Shown here: piece after piece, positions 33,642 to 43,123 of the stretch
Numbering within the stretch: the first letter of the stretch is position 1
Layout of the letters: each line of letters begins with the position of its first letter
Source: Mycolicibacterium mucogenicum DSM 44124
GTDB taxonomy: Bacteria > Actinomycetota > Actinomycetes > Mycobacteriales > Mycobacteriaceae
Length of the DNA stretch: 64,000 nucleotides
Direction of reading: 5' to 3'
Assembly: GCF_005670685.2 (NCBI RefSeq)
Contig: NZ_CP062008.1
Span: 2,480,001-2,544,000, forward strand
Program-made: the position numbers and the translations under genes
The notes under the pieces: generated by a model
Databases searched by the model: none
What the model was told of the DNA's origin: nothing
Seen by the model: only the letters and a program-made list of their open reading frames with translations

Positions 33642-35636
33642 GTGTCCAAGCTTTCGACCGCTACGCGACGGTTGGTGATCGGCCGACCCTTCCGCAGCGA
33701 CAAGCTCGCCCACACGTTGCTGCCCAAACGTATCGCCTTACCGGTCTTCGCGTCGGATGCGCTGTCGTCGGTCGCCTACGCGCCGGAGGAAATCTTCCTG
33801 GTGCTGTCGGTCGCCGGTCTGTCGGCCTATTCGATGGCGCCGTGGATCGGTCTCGCGGTGGCCGGGGTCATGTTGATCGTGATCGCCAGTTATCGGCAGA
33901 ACGTGCACGCCTATCCGTCCGGCGGCGGTGACTACGAGGTGGTCACCACGAACCTCGGGCATACCGCCGGGTTGACGGTGGCGAGCGCGCTACTGGTCGA
34001 CTACGTGCTGACGGTCGCGGTGTCGACGGCGTCGGCGATGTCCAACATCGGATCGGCCGTGCCGTTCATCGCCCAGAACAAGGTGTTGTTCTCGGTGCTG
34101 GCGATCCTGATCCTGGCGTCGCTGAACCTGCGCGGCATCCGGGAGTCCGGCACGGCGTTCGCGATTCCCACCTACGCCTTCATGATCGGCATGTACCTCA
34201 TGCTGGCGTGGGGTTTCATCCAGATCTTCGTGCTGGGCCACCCGTTGCGGGCCGAGTCTGCCGGTTTCAGCATCAAATCCGAGCACGGCGACGTACTGGG
34301 CTTCGCCATGGTGTTCCTGGTCGCCCGCGCGTTCTCGTCCGGCTGTGCCGCCCTGACGGGTGTGGAAGCGATCAGCAATGGTGTGCCCGCCTTCCAGAAG
34401 CCCAAGTCGCGCAACGCCGCAACGACGCTGCTGCTGCTCGGCGCCATCGCGGTGTCGTTGTTCATGGGCATCATCGTGCTGGCGAAGCAGATCGGCCTGA
34501 AGATGGCCGACAGCGTCGACCAGCTGGAGGGCGCGCCCGTCGGCTATCACCAGAAGACGGTGGTCACGCAGCTGGCGGAGGCGGTCTTCCAGGGCTTCCC
34601 GGTGGGCCTGTACCTGATCGCCGGCGTGACGGGTCTGATCCTGGTCCTGGCCGCCAACACCGCGTTCAACGGCTTCCCGGTGCTGGGCTCGATCCTGGCC
34701 CAGGACCGCTACCTGCCGCGACAGCTGCACACCCGCGGTGACCGGCTGGCGTTCTCCAACGGCATCCTGTTCCTCGCGTTCGCCGCCATCGCCTTCGTGG
34801 TGGCGTTCAACGCCGAGGTCACGGCGCTGATCCAGCTGTACATCGTCGGCGTGTTCGTGTCGTTCACGCTGAGCCAGATCGGCATGGTGCGGCACTGGAA
34901 CCGCTTGCTGCGCACCGAGACCGAAGCGGCCGAGCGACGCCGTATGCAGCGCGCGCGGATCGTCAACACCATCGGTTTCATCTGCACGGGCGCCGTGCTG
35001 CTGGTGGTCATCGTGACGAAGTTCCTGGCCGGCGCCTGGATCGCGATCCTGGCGATGAGCCTGCTGTTCGTCCTGATGAAGGCGATCCACAAGCACTACG
35101 ACACCGTGGCCCAGGAACTGCGCTCCCAGTCCGGGCCGGACGAGGACGTCGTCCTGCCCAGCCGCAACCACGCCGTGGTGCTGGTGTCCAACTTGCACCT
35201 GCCGACGCTGCGTGCGCTGGCCTACGCCAGGGCTACCCGCCCGGATGTGCTGGAGGCCATCACCGTCAGCGTCGACGACGCCGAGACGCGCGAGCTGGTG
35301 CACAAGTGGGAAGACAGTGACGTGTCGGTGCCACTGAAGGTCATCGCCTCGCCGTATCGCGAGATCACCAGGCCCATCCTCGATTACGTCAAGCGCATCA
35401 CCGCCGAGTCGAAGCGCACCGTCGTGACGGTGTTCATCCCGGAGTACGTGGTGGGCCACTGGTGGGAGCACATCCTGCACAACCAGAGCGCGCTGCGCCT
35501 CAAGGGCCGGCTGCTGTTCATCCCGAACGTGATGGTGACTTCCGTTCCGTGGCAGCTGAATTCGTCGGAGCGCGTGAAGGTGACCATGACTCCGGGTTCG
35601 GCGCCGGGCGACACGAGACGGGGCATCATCGAATGA
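33642..35636 (+). CDS. KimA-like APC-superfamily potassium permease
   Basis: The 664-residue protein has 12 helices (about residues 30-465) and a ~190-residue cytosolic C-terminal domain with a universal-stress-like fold (NHAVVLVSNLHLPTLRALAYA). Sequence runs closely match Bacillus KimA as I remember it: FASDALSSVAYAPEEI (Asp39 and Tyr46 at the KimA potassium-site positions), YRQNVHAYPSGGGDYEV, AFSSGCAALTGVEAISNG, LVLAANTAFNGFPVLG, HWWEHILHNQSALRLKGRL. It is therefore probably a proton-coupled potassium importer rather than an amino-acid permease. The GTG start gives VSKLSTATRRLVIG. It is divergent from ceoBC; its junction with the next gene contains a 17-bp tandem duplication. Confidence 0.8.
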   Translation: MSKLSTATRRLVIGRPFRSDKLAHTLLPKRIALPVFASDALSSVAYAPEEIFLVLSVAGLSAYSMAPWIGLAVAGVMLIVIASYRQNVHAYPSGGGDYEVVTTNLGHTAGLTVASALLVDYVLTVAVSTASAMSNIGSAVPFIAQNKVLFSVLAILILASLNLRGIRESGTAFAIPTYAFMIGMYLMLAWGFIQIFVLGHPLRAESAGFSIKSEHGDVLGFAMVFLVARAFSSGCAALTGVEAISNGVPAFQKPKSRNAATTLLLLGAIAVSLFMGIIVLAKQIGLKMADSVDQLEGAPVGYHQKTVVTQLAEAVFQGFPVGLYLIAGVTGLILVLAANTAFNGFPVLGSILAQDRYLPRQLHTRGDRLAFSNGILFLAFAAIAFVVAFNAEVTALIQLYIVGVFVSFTLSQIGMVRHWNRLLRTETEAAERRRMQRARIVNTIGFICTGAVLLVVIVTKFLAGAWIAILAMSLLFVLMKAIHKHYDTVAQELRSQSGPDEDVVLPSRNHAVVLVSNLHLPTLRALAYARATRPDVLEAITVSVDDAETRELVHKWEDSDVSVPLKVIASPYREITRPILDYVKRITAESKRTVVTVFIPEYVVGHWWEHILHNQSALRLKGRLLFIPNVMVTSVPWQLNSSERVKVTMTPGSAPGDTRRGIIE

Positions 35637-35655
35637 CCGGCATCATTGAATGACT
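35622..35655 (+). repeat. 17-bp tandem duplication at a gene junction
   Basis: GGCATCATcGAATGACc (35622-35638) is repeated as GGCATCATtGAATGACt (35639-35655). The first copy holds the permease stop, the second the start of the methyltransferase. The duplication probably pulled apart an original ATGA stop/start overlap. Confidence 0.8.
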
Positions 35656-36837
35656 GAGGTAACAGTGACCGTTGGCCCGCCGGCCAACGGCGGCAGCTGC
35701 GTCGCGCGCCACGACGGGCGCGTGATCTTCGTCCGCCACGCTCTGCCGGGTGAGGTGGTGCGCGCCGAGGTGACATCCGAGCGCGGGTCGTACTGGCACG
35801 CCGACGCTGTCGAGGTGCTCGAGCCGTCGCCCGACCGCGTGGATTCGCTGTGCGCGATCGCCGGTGCGCAGGGATCCGGTTGCTGCGACCTGGCTTTCGT
35901 CGATCCGGCGGCGGCGCGGCGGCTCAAGGGTGAGGTGGTGGCCAACCAGCTGGCCCGCCTCGGCGGTTACGAGGCCGGTGACCTCGAGGCCGCGGAGGTC
36001 GGCACCGTCGGCGCTACCGGGTGGCGTACCCGGGTGCGGCTCGAGGTCGGGGCCGACGGCCGGGCCGGGTTCCACCGGTATCACAGCGACGAGTTGGTGA
36101 CCGACCTGTCGTGCGCCCAGGTGCCGGCCGGGTTGTTGGACGATCTGCCGCTGCAACCGCCCGGCGCGCACCTGCACGTCGTACTCGACGACGCCGGGCA
36201 ACGGCACGTCGTGCGGTCCGGTCCGCGTGCCGGCAAGAAGAGCAAGGCCGGCATGACCGAGGTGATCTCGGGCCAGTACGAGGCAGTGCAGCGCGTCGGC
36301 GATCGGGAATGGCTCGTTCCGGTGACGGCGTTCTGGCAGTCCCACCGCGACGCCGCCACCACCTACAGCGCGCTGGTCGCCGAGTGGGCCGAGCTGTCCG
36401 AAGGCCAGACGGCGTGGGACTTGTACGGCGGCGCAGGCGTTTTCGCCGCGGCGCTGGCCGGTTCGGTGGGGGAGTCGGGTCGCGTGGTGACGGTGGACAC
36501 GTCGCGCGGATCGGCGCGCGCGGCCCGGTCCGCGCTGGGCGACCTGGGGTGCGTCGAGGTGGTGACCGATTCGGTGCGCCGGGCGCTGGGTACCCAGCGG
36601 ATCGCGGCCGACGTCGCGGTACTGGACCCGCCCCGCACCGGCGCGGGGCACGAGGTCATCGACCAGCTGGCCGCGGCCGGGGTGCCGCGGGTGATCCACA
36701 TCGGTTGTGAGGCAGCCTCTTTCGCCCGCGACATCGGGCTCTACCGCGGACACGGGTATGAGGTGGCGAACCTTCGTGTCTTCGACTCGTTCCCGCTGAC
36801 GCACCACGTCGAGTGCGTGGCGCTGCTGACCCGGTAA
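35650..36837 (+). CDS. TrmA/RlmD-type class I SAM-dependent RNA methyltransferase
   Basis: The 395-residue protein has the layout of RNA m5U methyltransferases. An N-terminal TRAM domain ([21 protein letters not shown] to VEVLEP, about 3-60) is followed by the SAM-binding domain: [15 protein letters not shown] (motif I, about 256-270), [10 protein letters not shown] (about 321-330) and the catalytic-Cys region [16 protein letters not shown] (about 345-360). A short Cys-containing region ([16 protein letters not shown]) follows the TRAM domain, reminiscent of the Fe-S cluster of RlmD, but its exact ligands are uncertain. The target is probably a uridine in rRNA or tRNA. It is likely co-transcribed with the permease. 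Confidence 0.88.
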   Translation: MTEVTVTVGPPANGGSCVARHDGRVIFVRHALPGEVVRAEVTSERGSYWHADAVEVLEPSPDRVDSLCAIAGAQGSGCCDLAFVDPAAARRLKGEVVANQLARLGGYEAGDLEAAEVGTVGATGWRTRVRLEVGADGRAGFHRYHSDELVTDLSCAQVPAGLLDDLPLQPPGAHLHVVLDDAGQRHVVRSGPRAGKKSKAGMTEVISGQYEAVQRVGDREWLVPVTAFWQSHRDAATTYSALVAEWAELSEGQTAWDLYGGAGVFAAALAGSVGESGRVVTVDTSRGSARAARSALGDLGCVEVVTDSVRRALGTQRIAADVAVLDPPRTGAGHEVIDQLAAAGVPRVIHIGCEAASFARDIGLYRGHGYEVANLRVFDSFPLTHHVECVALLTR

Positions 36838-36901
36838 GTTTGCGGACAGGTGTGCCGGGAAGCCTGGTCGGCGCCGTTCAACGCTGCCCAGGAGAGTTCC
36901 G

Positions 36902-38179
36902 ATGACCAACCGCAACACGCGCCGGCGGCTGCTGACCCGGGGCAGTTGGCCCGAAGCCCAGCGGTTCACCGAGATTCTCCGCAAGGAGACCGTCGGCGGC
37001 ATCCTGCTGTTGCTGGCGGCCGGCGCCGCCCTCGTGTGGGCGAATTCGCCTGCCGCGCACAGTTATCACGCGCTGTCTGAGTTCGCGATCGGGCCGCAGT
37101 CGTGGCATCTGCACCTGAGCCTGTCGGCCTGGGCGGCCGACGGGCTCCTGGCGATCTTCTTCTTCGTCGTCGGCGTCGAGCTCAAACGCGAGTTCGTCGC
37201 CGGCGACCTGCGCGACCCGGCGCGCGCCGCGCTGCCGATCGCCGCCGCAGTCGGCGGCATGCTGGCGCCCGCCGCCATCTTCGTGGGCATGAATCTCGCG
37301 CTCGGGCATCCCGAGAATCTCGACGGCTGGGCGGTGCCGATCGCGACGGACATCGCCTTCGCGCTCGCCGTTCTGGCCGTCATCTCCACGCATCTGCCCA
37401 CCGCGCTGCGCACGTTCCTGCTGACGCTCGCGGTGGTCGACGACCTGCTGGCCATCATCGTCATCGCGTGCTTCTACACCGATCACCTCAATCCGACGGC
37501 GCTGGCGCTCGCCGTCGTCCCCGGTGGGTTGTTCGTGGCGGCCGTGCAGCGCGGCATCCGGCACTGGTGGCTGCTGCTGCCGTTGGCGGTGGCGACCTGG
37601 GCCTTGGTGCATGCGAGCGGTATCCACGCCACCGTGGCCGGGGTCCTGCTCGGATTCGGCGTGCCGGTCCTGGGCAAGCACGCCTCGGCCGAGGCGTTCG
37701 AGCACGCGCTGCGACCGCTGTCCGCCGGGGTGGCGGTGCCGGTGTTCGCGTTCTTCGCCGCGGGTGTCAGCGTCGGCGGCTGGCCCGGTCTGGTGGACGC
37801 CATCACCCATCCGGTGACCGGCGGCGTCCTTCTGGGGCTGGTGTTCGGCAAAGCCATCGGTGTGTTCAGCACCACATTCCTGCTGGCGCGATTCACCGGC
37901 GCCGAGCTCGACGAGGGCCTGGGCTGGCTCGACGTCGCCGGGGTGGCGATGCTGGCCGGAATCGGCTTCACGGTCTCGCTGCTGATCGGTGAGCTGGCGT
38001 TCGGTACCGGCACGGCCACCGGCGCCGATGCCAAGATCGGCGTGCTCACCGGTTCGGTGATCGCCGGGATGCTGGCCGCGGTGGTGCTGCTGTCTCGCAA
38101 CGCGGCATACCGCCGCATCCACGAACGGGAAACCGCCGACGACGACGGCGACGGCGTGCCGGACATCTATCAGCCTTGA
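36902..38179 (+). CDS. nhaA: Sodium/proton antiporter NhaA
   Basis: NhaA exports sodium in exchange for protons. The protein has 425 residues and about 12 helices. Key acidic residues are kept: Asp150 in [11 protein letters not shown] and the pair Asp180-Asp181 in [15 protein letters not shown], equivalent to the essential aspartates of E. coli Nha[19 protein letters not shown] is the helix II signature. The ATG lies 9 nt after AGGAG. Located after the potassium permease and methyltransferase, it adds to a monovalent-cation cluster. The tail ([11 protein letters not shown]) resembles a calcium-binding DxDGDG loop. Confidence 0.94.
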   Translation: MTNRNTRRRLLTRGSWPEAQRFTEILRKETVGGILLLLAAGAALVWANSPAAHSYHALSEFAIGPQSWHLHLSLSAWAADGLLAIFFFVVGVELKREFVAGDLRDPARAALPIAAAVGGMLAPAAIFVGMNLALGHPENLDGWAVPIATDIAFALAVLAVISTHLPTALRTFLLTLAVVDDLLAIIVIACFYTDHLNPTALALAVVPGGLFVAAVQRGIRHWWLLLPLAVATWALVHASGIHATVAGVLLGFGVPVLGKHASAEAFEHALRPLSAGVAVPVFAFFAAGVSVGGWPGLVDAITHPVTGGVLLGLVFGKAIGVFSTTFLLARFTGAELDEGLGWLDVAGVAMLAGIGFTVSLLIGELAFGTGTATGADAKIGVLTGSVIAGMLAAVVLLSRNAAYRRIHERETADDDGDGVPDIYQP

Positions 38180-38203
38180 CCGGCTGTACCCGGGGTGCGT
38201 GCG

Positions 38204-38209
38204 TAGACT
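38204..38209 (+). promoter_or_regulatory. -10 element of dxs (leaderless)
   Basis: TAGACT ends 6 nt before the dxs ATG and no ribosome site is present, so the mRNA is probably leaderless. Confidence 0.6.
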
Positions 38210-38215
38210 GTCGGA

Positions 38216-40114
38216 ATGCTTGAACAGGTCCGCGGCCCAGCTGATCTGGCGCACCTGTCGCAGCCTCAGCTGACGGAACTTGCCGCCGAGATCAGGGAAT
38301 TCCTGGTGCACAAGGTGGCCGCCACCGGCGGGCATCTCGGCCCCAACCTGGGTGTCGTCGAGCTGACCCTGGCCCTGCACCGGGTCTTCGATTCGCCGCA
38401 CGATCCGATCATCTTCGACACCGGTCACCAGGCCTATGTCCACAAGATGCTGACCGGCCGGTGCCCCGATTTCGACACCCTGCGCATGAAGGGTGGCCTC
38501 TCGGGCTACCCGTCGCGCGCCGAGAGTGAACACGACTGGGTCGAGTCGAGCCACGCCAGCACCGCGCTGTCCTACGCCGACGGCCTGGCCAAGGCCTTCG
38601 AACTCTCCGGCTACCGCAACCGCCACGTCGTCGCCGTCGTCGGTGACGGCGCGCTCACCGGCGGCATGTGCTGGGAGGCGCTGAACAACATCGCGGCCGC
38701 CAACCGGCCCATCGTCATCGTCGTCAATGACAACGGTCGCAGCTACGCACCGACCATCGGTGGCCTGGCCGACCACTTCGCGGCCCTGCGTCTGCAGCCC
38801 GGCTACGAGAAGGCGCTGGAACGCGGCAAGCATGCGCTGCGTGGCGTGCCCGTCGTCGGCGAGTTCTGTTACCAGTGCGTGCACAGCATCAAGGCCGGCA
38901 TCAAGGACGCGCTGGCACCGCAGGCGCTGTTCACCGATCTGGGTCTCAAGTACGTCGGGCCCATCGACGGGCACGACGAGCACGCCGTCGAGGCGGCGCT
39001 GCGGCACGCCCGCGGGTTCAACGCGCCGGTGATCGTGCACGTCGTCACCCGCAAGGGCATGGGCTACTCGCACGCGGAGAATGACGAAGCCGAGCAGATG
39101 CACTCGACCGGCATCATCGACCCGCACACCGGGCGGTCCACCGCCGAGTCGGTACTGGGCTGGACGTCGGTGTTCTCCGAGGAGCTCATCAAGCAGGCCA
39201 CGAAGCGGCGCGACATCGTCGCGATCACCGCGGCCATGCCGGGGCCGACGGGTCTGTCGGCGTTCCGGCAGCGTTTCCCGGACCGGTTCTTCGACGTCGG
39301 TATCGCCGAGCAGCACGCGATGACGTCGGCTGCGGGTCTGGCCATGGGCGGTATGCACCCCGTCGTCGCCATCTACTCGACGTTCCTGAACCGGGCCTTC
39401 GACCAGATCATGATGGACGTGGCGCTGCACAAGCTGCCCGTCACCATGGTTCTCGACCGTGCCGGCGTCACCGGCAACGACGGTGCCAGTCACAACGGCG
39501 TGTGGGACATGTCGATGCTCGGCATCGTGCCCGGCATGCAGGTCGCCGCGCCGCGCGATGCCGCCCGGCTGCGTGAGGAACTCGGTGAGGCACTTGCGGT
39601 TTCGGACGGACCCACCGCAGTGCGGTTCCCGAAGGGTGCGGTCGGCGACGACATTCCGGCCGTCCGCCGTCAGCATGGCGTAGACATCCTGACCGAGCCC
39701 GCCGACGGCCTGTCCGACGACGTGCTGCTGGTCGCGGTGGGTGCGTTCGCCCGGATGGCGCTGTTGGTCGCCGATCGGTTGCGCAAGCAGGGCATCGGTG
39801 TGACGGTCGTCGACCCGCGCTGGGTGCTCCCGGTCCCGGCAGCCATCGCCGACCTGGCCCGGGCCCACAAACTCGTTGTGACACTTGAGGACAACGGTGT
39901 CGCCGGCGGTATCGGCTCCGCGGTCTCGGCATCGCTGCGGCGTGCCGAGATCGACGTGCCGTGCCGCGACGTCGGCGTGCCCCAGGAGTTCCAGGACCAT
40001 GCCACCCGCAGTGAGGTCCTGGTGTCGCTCGGTCTGACCGACCAGGACATCGCCCGCCAGGTCACCGGCTGGGTCGCCGCCCTCGGCAGCTCGGTCGACA
40101 TCGCGTCCCAGTAG
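38216..40114 (+). CDS. dxs: 1-deoxy-D-xylulose-5-phosphate synthase Dxs
   Basis: The first enzyme of the MEP isoprenoid pathway condenses pyruvate and glyceraldehyde-3-phosphate with TPP. The 632 residues are standard. Motifs are [18 protein letters not shown] (about 38-55), the TPP/Mg motif [16 protein letters not shown] (about 143-158), the catalytic-His region [12 protein letters not shown], the pyrimidine-domain [17 protein letters not shown], and [15 protein letters not shown]. It feeds decaprenyl phosphate for arabinogalactan and also menaquinone. The mRNA looks leaderless (TAGACT 6 nt before ATG). Confidence 0.97.
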   Translation: MLEQVRGPADLAHLSQPQLTELAAEIREFLVHKVAATGGHLGPNLGVVELTLALHRVFDSPHDPIIFDTGHQAYVHKMLTGRCPDFDTLRMKGGLSGYPSRAESEHDWVESSHASTALSYADGLAKAFELSGYRNRHVVAVVGDGALTGGMCWEALNNIAAANRPIVIVVNDNGRSYAPTIGGLADHFAALRLQPGYEKALERGKHALRGVPVVGEFCYQCVHSIKAGIKDALAPQALFTDLGLKYVGPIDGHDEHAVEAALRHARGFNAPVIVHVVTRKGMGYSHAENDEAEQMHSTGIIDPHTGRSTAESVLGWTSVFSEELIKQATKRRDIVAITAAMPGPTGLSAFRQRFPDRFFDVGIAEQHAMTSAAGLAMGGMHPVVAIYSTFLNRAFDQIMMDVALHKLPVTMVLDRAGVTGNDGASHNGVWDMSMLGIVPGMQVAAPRDAARLREELGEALAVSDGPTAVRFPKGAVGDDIPAVRRQHGVDILTEPADGLSDDVLLVAVGAFARMALLVADRLRKQGIGVTVVDPRWVLPVPAAIADLARAHKLVVTLEDNGVAGGIGSAVSASLRRAEIDVPCRDVGVPQEFQDHATRSEVLVSLGLTDQDIARQVTGWVAALGSSVDIASQ

Positions 40115-40209
40115 CTCCTTTATTTCCCGCGAGCGGCCGTGTTTGTACGCCCAATTGCGGTGTGTCGCGTGCACTTTGAGCACGCTCGGCGGCGGTGAGG
40201 GTCGCGTGC
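40115..40209. other. Short intergenic region with inverted repeat
   Basis: Between convergent dxs and the small membrane-protein gene, GCGTGC-ACTTTGA-GCACGC (40167-40185) forms a 6-bp hairpin that may act as a bidirectional terminator. Confidence 0.45.
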
Positions 40210-40593
40210 TTACACGTGCAGCGCGATCGCTTTCCCTATCGGGATCATCGCCCAGGCGACAACGAGGCCAACGGGTATGCCGATCAATGGACTCCAGCGT
40301 CGACGTGCCACCAAGGCAGCCGTCACCACGGCGGCGACGATGCCCGCCATCAGACACAGCCATGGAATGGCGATGAGGAAATTCTGACCGCGCGCTGACA
40401 GCGTGCACACCCACTCGGTGCTGCCGTCGTGGCAGCCGTCGGTGGCCATCGCCAGCGGGAGCATCAGCAGGAATGCGAAGCCGCACCCAATGACTCCGAG
40501 TCCTCCCACGATTCCCGCGAACCAGGCCCAATGTGTCGGAAGCCATGGGCGAGTCGGCGTTTCGCCATCCGACGGTTCGGGGTCGTGGGTCAT
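40210..40593 (-). CDS. Small three-helix membrane protein
   Basis: The 127-residue protein has three predicted membrane helices: WAWFAGIVGGLGVIGCGFAF (about 20-45), FLIAIPWLCLMAGIVAAVVT (about 72-95) and LIGIPVGLVVAWAMIPIG (about 103-122). Two cysteines flank the first external loop (DGCHDGSTEWVC), probably as a disulfide. The ATG overlaps the stop of the upstream gene (ATGA), so the two are translationally coupled. No family is recognised. Confidence 0.65.
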   Translation of the reverse strand: MTHDPEPSDGETPTRPWLPTHWAWFAGIVGGLGVIGCGFAFLLMLPLAMATDGCHDGSTEWVCTLSARGQNFLIAIPWLCLMAGIVAAVVTAALVARRRWSPLIGIPVGLVVAWAMIPIGKAIALHV

Positions 40594-41441
40594 GCGAAAC
40601 GGTCCCGGCCGTCGCGGTCGATCTTGCCCCGGATCTCCTGATACGCCTCGGCGAGCGCCGTGATCTTGTCCACCGACGACGACGGGGTCTGAGCCGGTGC
40701 CGCCTCGGCGCCGTACAACCTCGCGGCCATGCGGCTGCGGATGTCGTCGCGCTTTTCGGCGAGCTGTGCCCGGGCGCGGTCGTCGCGCAGCGACTGGTCG
40801 ATCTCCTCGGCCTTCTCGGCGCAGCCCTGCAAGGCATACACCCGCGCCCACGACCGTGACCCCAGCTCCCGAACTTTCGCCCGGGCGTCCTCCAGCATCG
40901 CCAGATCGTCGGAATCGGGCTCGGCGATCCCGCCGAGCTCTGCGATCAAGCCCTTGAGCTCTTGTGTGGCTCGGCAGTTTTCACGGATTGCCGTCAGGTC
41001 GCCGGTGAAGTCGAGGTCGTTACCGAGCCAGCCGTCGACTGCGGCGTTCGAGCGCTCGATCCGCTCGATGGCGGCCTGTGCGCCGTCTAGCAGCTCGACA
41101 CCGTCGTCTCCGAACTCCTCAACAAGCCGCGCCCGTTCCCGTTCCTGGGACGACGGTTCGCGCGCAGTCGTGGAGCCGGACCGACTGTCGATCACGATGT
41201 GCATGATCAGCAACCCGATGGCGGCGATGCCCACGGCGGGCAGCAGCAGGATGCCCTCCGTCGCGATGCCGATCAGGACCACTACGGCGATCGACAGCAG
41301 CCAGGCCCGTGTCATGGTCGGCAGGGGGCGGCGCGCCTTGCGATCGGATGAGAAGACCGCCCCGAGCGCGGCGCCGCCGAGGATCATGATGACAGCGAGG
41401 ATGACCGCGACGACGCCGAGTACTAGCAGGAGCCGAATCAT
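40590..41441 (-). CDS. Membrane protein with long coiled-coil cytosolic domain
   Basis: The 283-residue protein begins with two or three hydrophobic helices (LLLVLGVVAVILAVIMILGG about 4-24; AWLLSIAVVVLIGIATEGILLLPAVGIAAIGLLIMHIV about 46-84). A ~190-residue charged helical domain follows (QERERARLVEEFGDDGVELLDGAQAAIERIERS and onward), likely coiled coil. The start follows AAGGAC. It forms a two-gene unit with the small membrane protein through a 4-nt ATGA overlap. No family is recognised; a membrane scaffold is a guess. Confidence 0.65.
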   Translation of the reverse strand: MIRLLLVLGVVAVILAVIMILGGAALGAVFSSDRKARRPLPTMTRAWLLSIAVVVLIGIATEGILLLPAVGIAAIGLLIMHIVIDSRSGSTTAREPSSQERERARLVEEFGDDGVELLDGAQAAIERIERSNAAVDGWLGNDLDFTGDLTAIRENCRATQELKGLIAELGGIAEPDSDDLAMLEDARAKVRELGSRSWARVYALQGCAEKAEEIDQSLRDDRARAQLAEKRDDIRSRMAARLYGAEAAPAQTPSSSVDKITALAEAYQEIRGKIDRDGRDRFA

Positions 41442-41548
41442 CCCGATGTCCTTCTCTGTTCCGTGCTGTCAATGGTAATTCGGCGCGCCAACATGCCTGG
41501 CTGACGCGGTGCGGCGACGTCAGACTGTCTGCGGCCTACGCTCAACCC

Positions 41549-42478
41549 ATGCACGCCGAACTCGAAGCCTGGAAGTCCGCCGGCCAGTATTTCGACTACC
41601 TCGGATTCGACATCTTCTACCGCCAGGACGGCCTCGAGCTCGGCAGCGGACCGGTGCTGTTGCTCATCCACGGCTACCCGTTCAATTCATGGGACTGGTC
41701 ACTGATCTGGCCGGCGCTCATCGAGAAGTTCACCGTGATCGCGCCGGACATGATCGGCATGGGATTCTCCGCAAAGCCGTCGGCGTACCAGTACTCGGTG
41801 CACGACCACGCCGATATGCACGAGGCGCTGCTGGACCACCTCGGCGTGCAGACCGCCCATATCCTGGCCCACGACATCGGCGATTCGGTGTGCCAGGAAC
41901 TGCTGGCCCGCAACCGGTTCGGCGATCAGTCGTACGGCAAGCTGAACATCGAGTCGATCACCTGGCTCAACGGTGGGCTGTTCGTCGAGTCGTACACCCC
42001 GCGGCTGCTGCAGAAGGCGCTGTCGCGAACTCCGTTGGGCGACATCATCAGCCCGCTGCAGGGCACGCCCTTGTCGCGGCGGCTGGCCGACCCGACCATC
42101 AACGAGATGTTCGGCGTCAACACCAAACCGTCGAAGGAACTGATGGACAAGTTCCACGAAATCCTCGACTACAACGACGGCAAGAAGGTCATGCACCAGG
42201 TCGGCCGCTTCATCAACGACCGCTACACCCACCGCAACCGCTGGGTGCGCGCGATGCGTGAGACGACGATCCCCATGCGACTGATCGACGGCCCGTCCGA
42301 TCCGAACTCCGGCGCCCACATGGCCGCCAGGTACCGGGAGGTCATCCCCAACCCGGACGTCGTGATGCTGGCCGACGACATCGCGCACTGGCCGCAGATC
42401 GAAGCGCCCGACGCGGTGCTCGAGCACTTCCTGGAGTTCGTCACGCCGCTGCTGTGGCGGCCGTTCGGCGCCCGCTGA
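41549..42478 (+). CDS. Haloalkane dehalogenase / epoxide hydrolase-like alpha/beta hydrolase
   Basis: An alpha/beta-hydrolase of 309 residues whose nucleophile is aspartate: Asp109 in ILAHDIGDSVCQ, as in haloalkane dehalogenases and epoxide hydrolases. The oxyanion segment is LLIHGYPFNSWDW (about 39-50). The base His280 lies in ADDIAHWPQIEAP and an acid candidate in LIDGPSDPNSG. The halide-stabilising Trp that usually follows the nucleophile Asp is replaced by Ile-Gly here, so epoxide or ester hydrolysis is more likely than dehalogenation. The ATG has no strong ribosome site. A hairpin terminator follows. Confidence 0.82.
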   Translation: MHAELEAWKSAGQYFDYLGFDIFYRQDGLELGSGPVLLLIHGYPFNSWDWSLIWPALIEKFTVIAPDMIGMGFSAKPSAYQYSVHDHADMHEALLDHLGVQTAHILAHDIGDSVCQELLARNRFGDQSYGKLNIESITWLNGGLFVESYTPRLLQKALSRTPLGDIISPLQGTPLSRRLADPTINEMFGVNTKPSKELMDKFHEILDYNDGKKVMHQVGRFINDRYTHRNRWVRAMRETTIPMRLIDGPSDPNSGAHMAARYREVIPNPDVVMLADDIAHWPQIEAPDAVLEHFLEFVTPLLWRPFGAR

Positions 42479-42483
42479 CCCCT

Positions 42484-42499
42484 GCGCGCTTTTGCGCGC
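42484..42499 (+). terminator. Small GC hairpin after the hydrolase
   Basis: GCGCGC-TTTT-GCGCGC directly follows the stop codon. The stem is short (6 bp), so termination is uncertain. Confidence 0.45.
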
Positions 42500-42530
42500 G
42501 GAACGCGGCGGCAACTGGTTCACTTGCGAC

Positions 42531-42983
42531 ATGCGCGTCCACCGCCCGGATCTGGTGGCGGTGCTGGCTGTCCTGTTGATCAGTGCGTGCGAGTCCGGGA
42601 CGCCGACCGTCACCTCGATCGTCTTCGACGGGGAACCGCACACCATCAACACCGGCACGGTCGTCTGTACCCGGCAGCCGACCGGGGGAGGCCTGGTCAT
42701 CCTGGCGCAGGGCAAGTCGGGACAGCTGGTGCGGATTCAGCTCACGCAGGTGGGCCGCATCGTCGTCCAGAAGGTCGGACTGCGGGACGGCGACGCGACG
42801 GGATTCGTCGCCGACCCGCAGGAGATCACCGGTATCAAGGTCGACGACACCTACACCGTCAGCGGGCGCATGCCGCCGAATCAGGGTGAGTCGGGGTGGC
42901 ATACGTTCAAAATCCAGACCGCCTGCGCCGGTTACCAGGACGCCCATCCGCATGACACCGTCCCGGCGATCGGGAGTCCGTAA
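42531..42983 (+). CDS. LpqH-like (19-kDa antigen family) lipoprotein
   Basis: The 150-residue protein has a lipoprotein signal (MRVHRPDLVAVLAVLLISAC; Cys20 in lipobox LISAC). The mature part resembles the mycobacterial 19-kDa antigen family: TSIVFDGEPHTINTGTVVC with the first Cys, an internal VQKVGLRDGDATGF strand, DDTYTVSGRMPP and a final FKIQTACAG with the second Cys, the expected disulfide pair. Such proteins are surface glycolipoproteins and TLR2 ligands. No strong ribosome site is visible; ATG 42531 is chosen for the signal peptide. Confidence 0.82.
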   Translation: MRVHRPDLVAVLAVLLISACESGTPTVTSIVFDGEPHTINTGTVVCTRQPTGGGLVILAQGKSGQLVRIQLTQVGRIVVQKVGLRDGDATGFVADPQEITGIKVDDTYTVSGRMPPNQGESGWHTFKIQTACAGYQDAHPHDTVPAIGSP

Positions 42984-43021
42984 CCGCTCAGCCTGCGCCA
43001 ACGCACACCGCTACTCGCACT

Positions 43022-43090
43022 GTTGAGCCCTGGCATCAGGGTCAACGTTGTGCCGAGCCGGATCGGTGTTGAGCCTGCGCCAGTGGCGCA
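43022..43090. terminator. Two hairpins between convergent lipoprotein and RNase D-like genes
   Basis: GTTGAgCCCTG-GCAT-CAGGGTCAAC (43022-43046) forms a 10-bp stem with one bulge. TGCGCCA-G-TGGCGCA (43076-43090) is a perfect palindrome. The CAGGGTCAAC end recurs at 43118-43127 by the RNase gene stop. They probably end transcription from both sides. Confidence 0.6.
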
Positions 43091-43123
43091 ACCCACTCGA
43101 ACTTTCGCGCCCTCGTTACAGGG

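Noticed and set aside
36878..40837. A 1319-codon open frame antisense to nhaA and dxs
   Set aside because: It is made by the codon bias of high-GC genes on the other strand; the translation is Arg/His-rich without any domain, while nhaA and dxs are unmistakable.
41549..42478. Naming the Asp-nucleophile hydrolase as haloalkane dehalogenase
   Set aside because: The Trp that normally follows the nucleophile and binds halide is missing (ILAHDIGDS), so the specific name is not supported.
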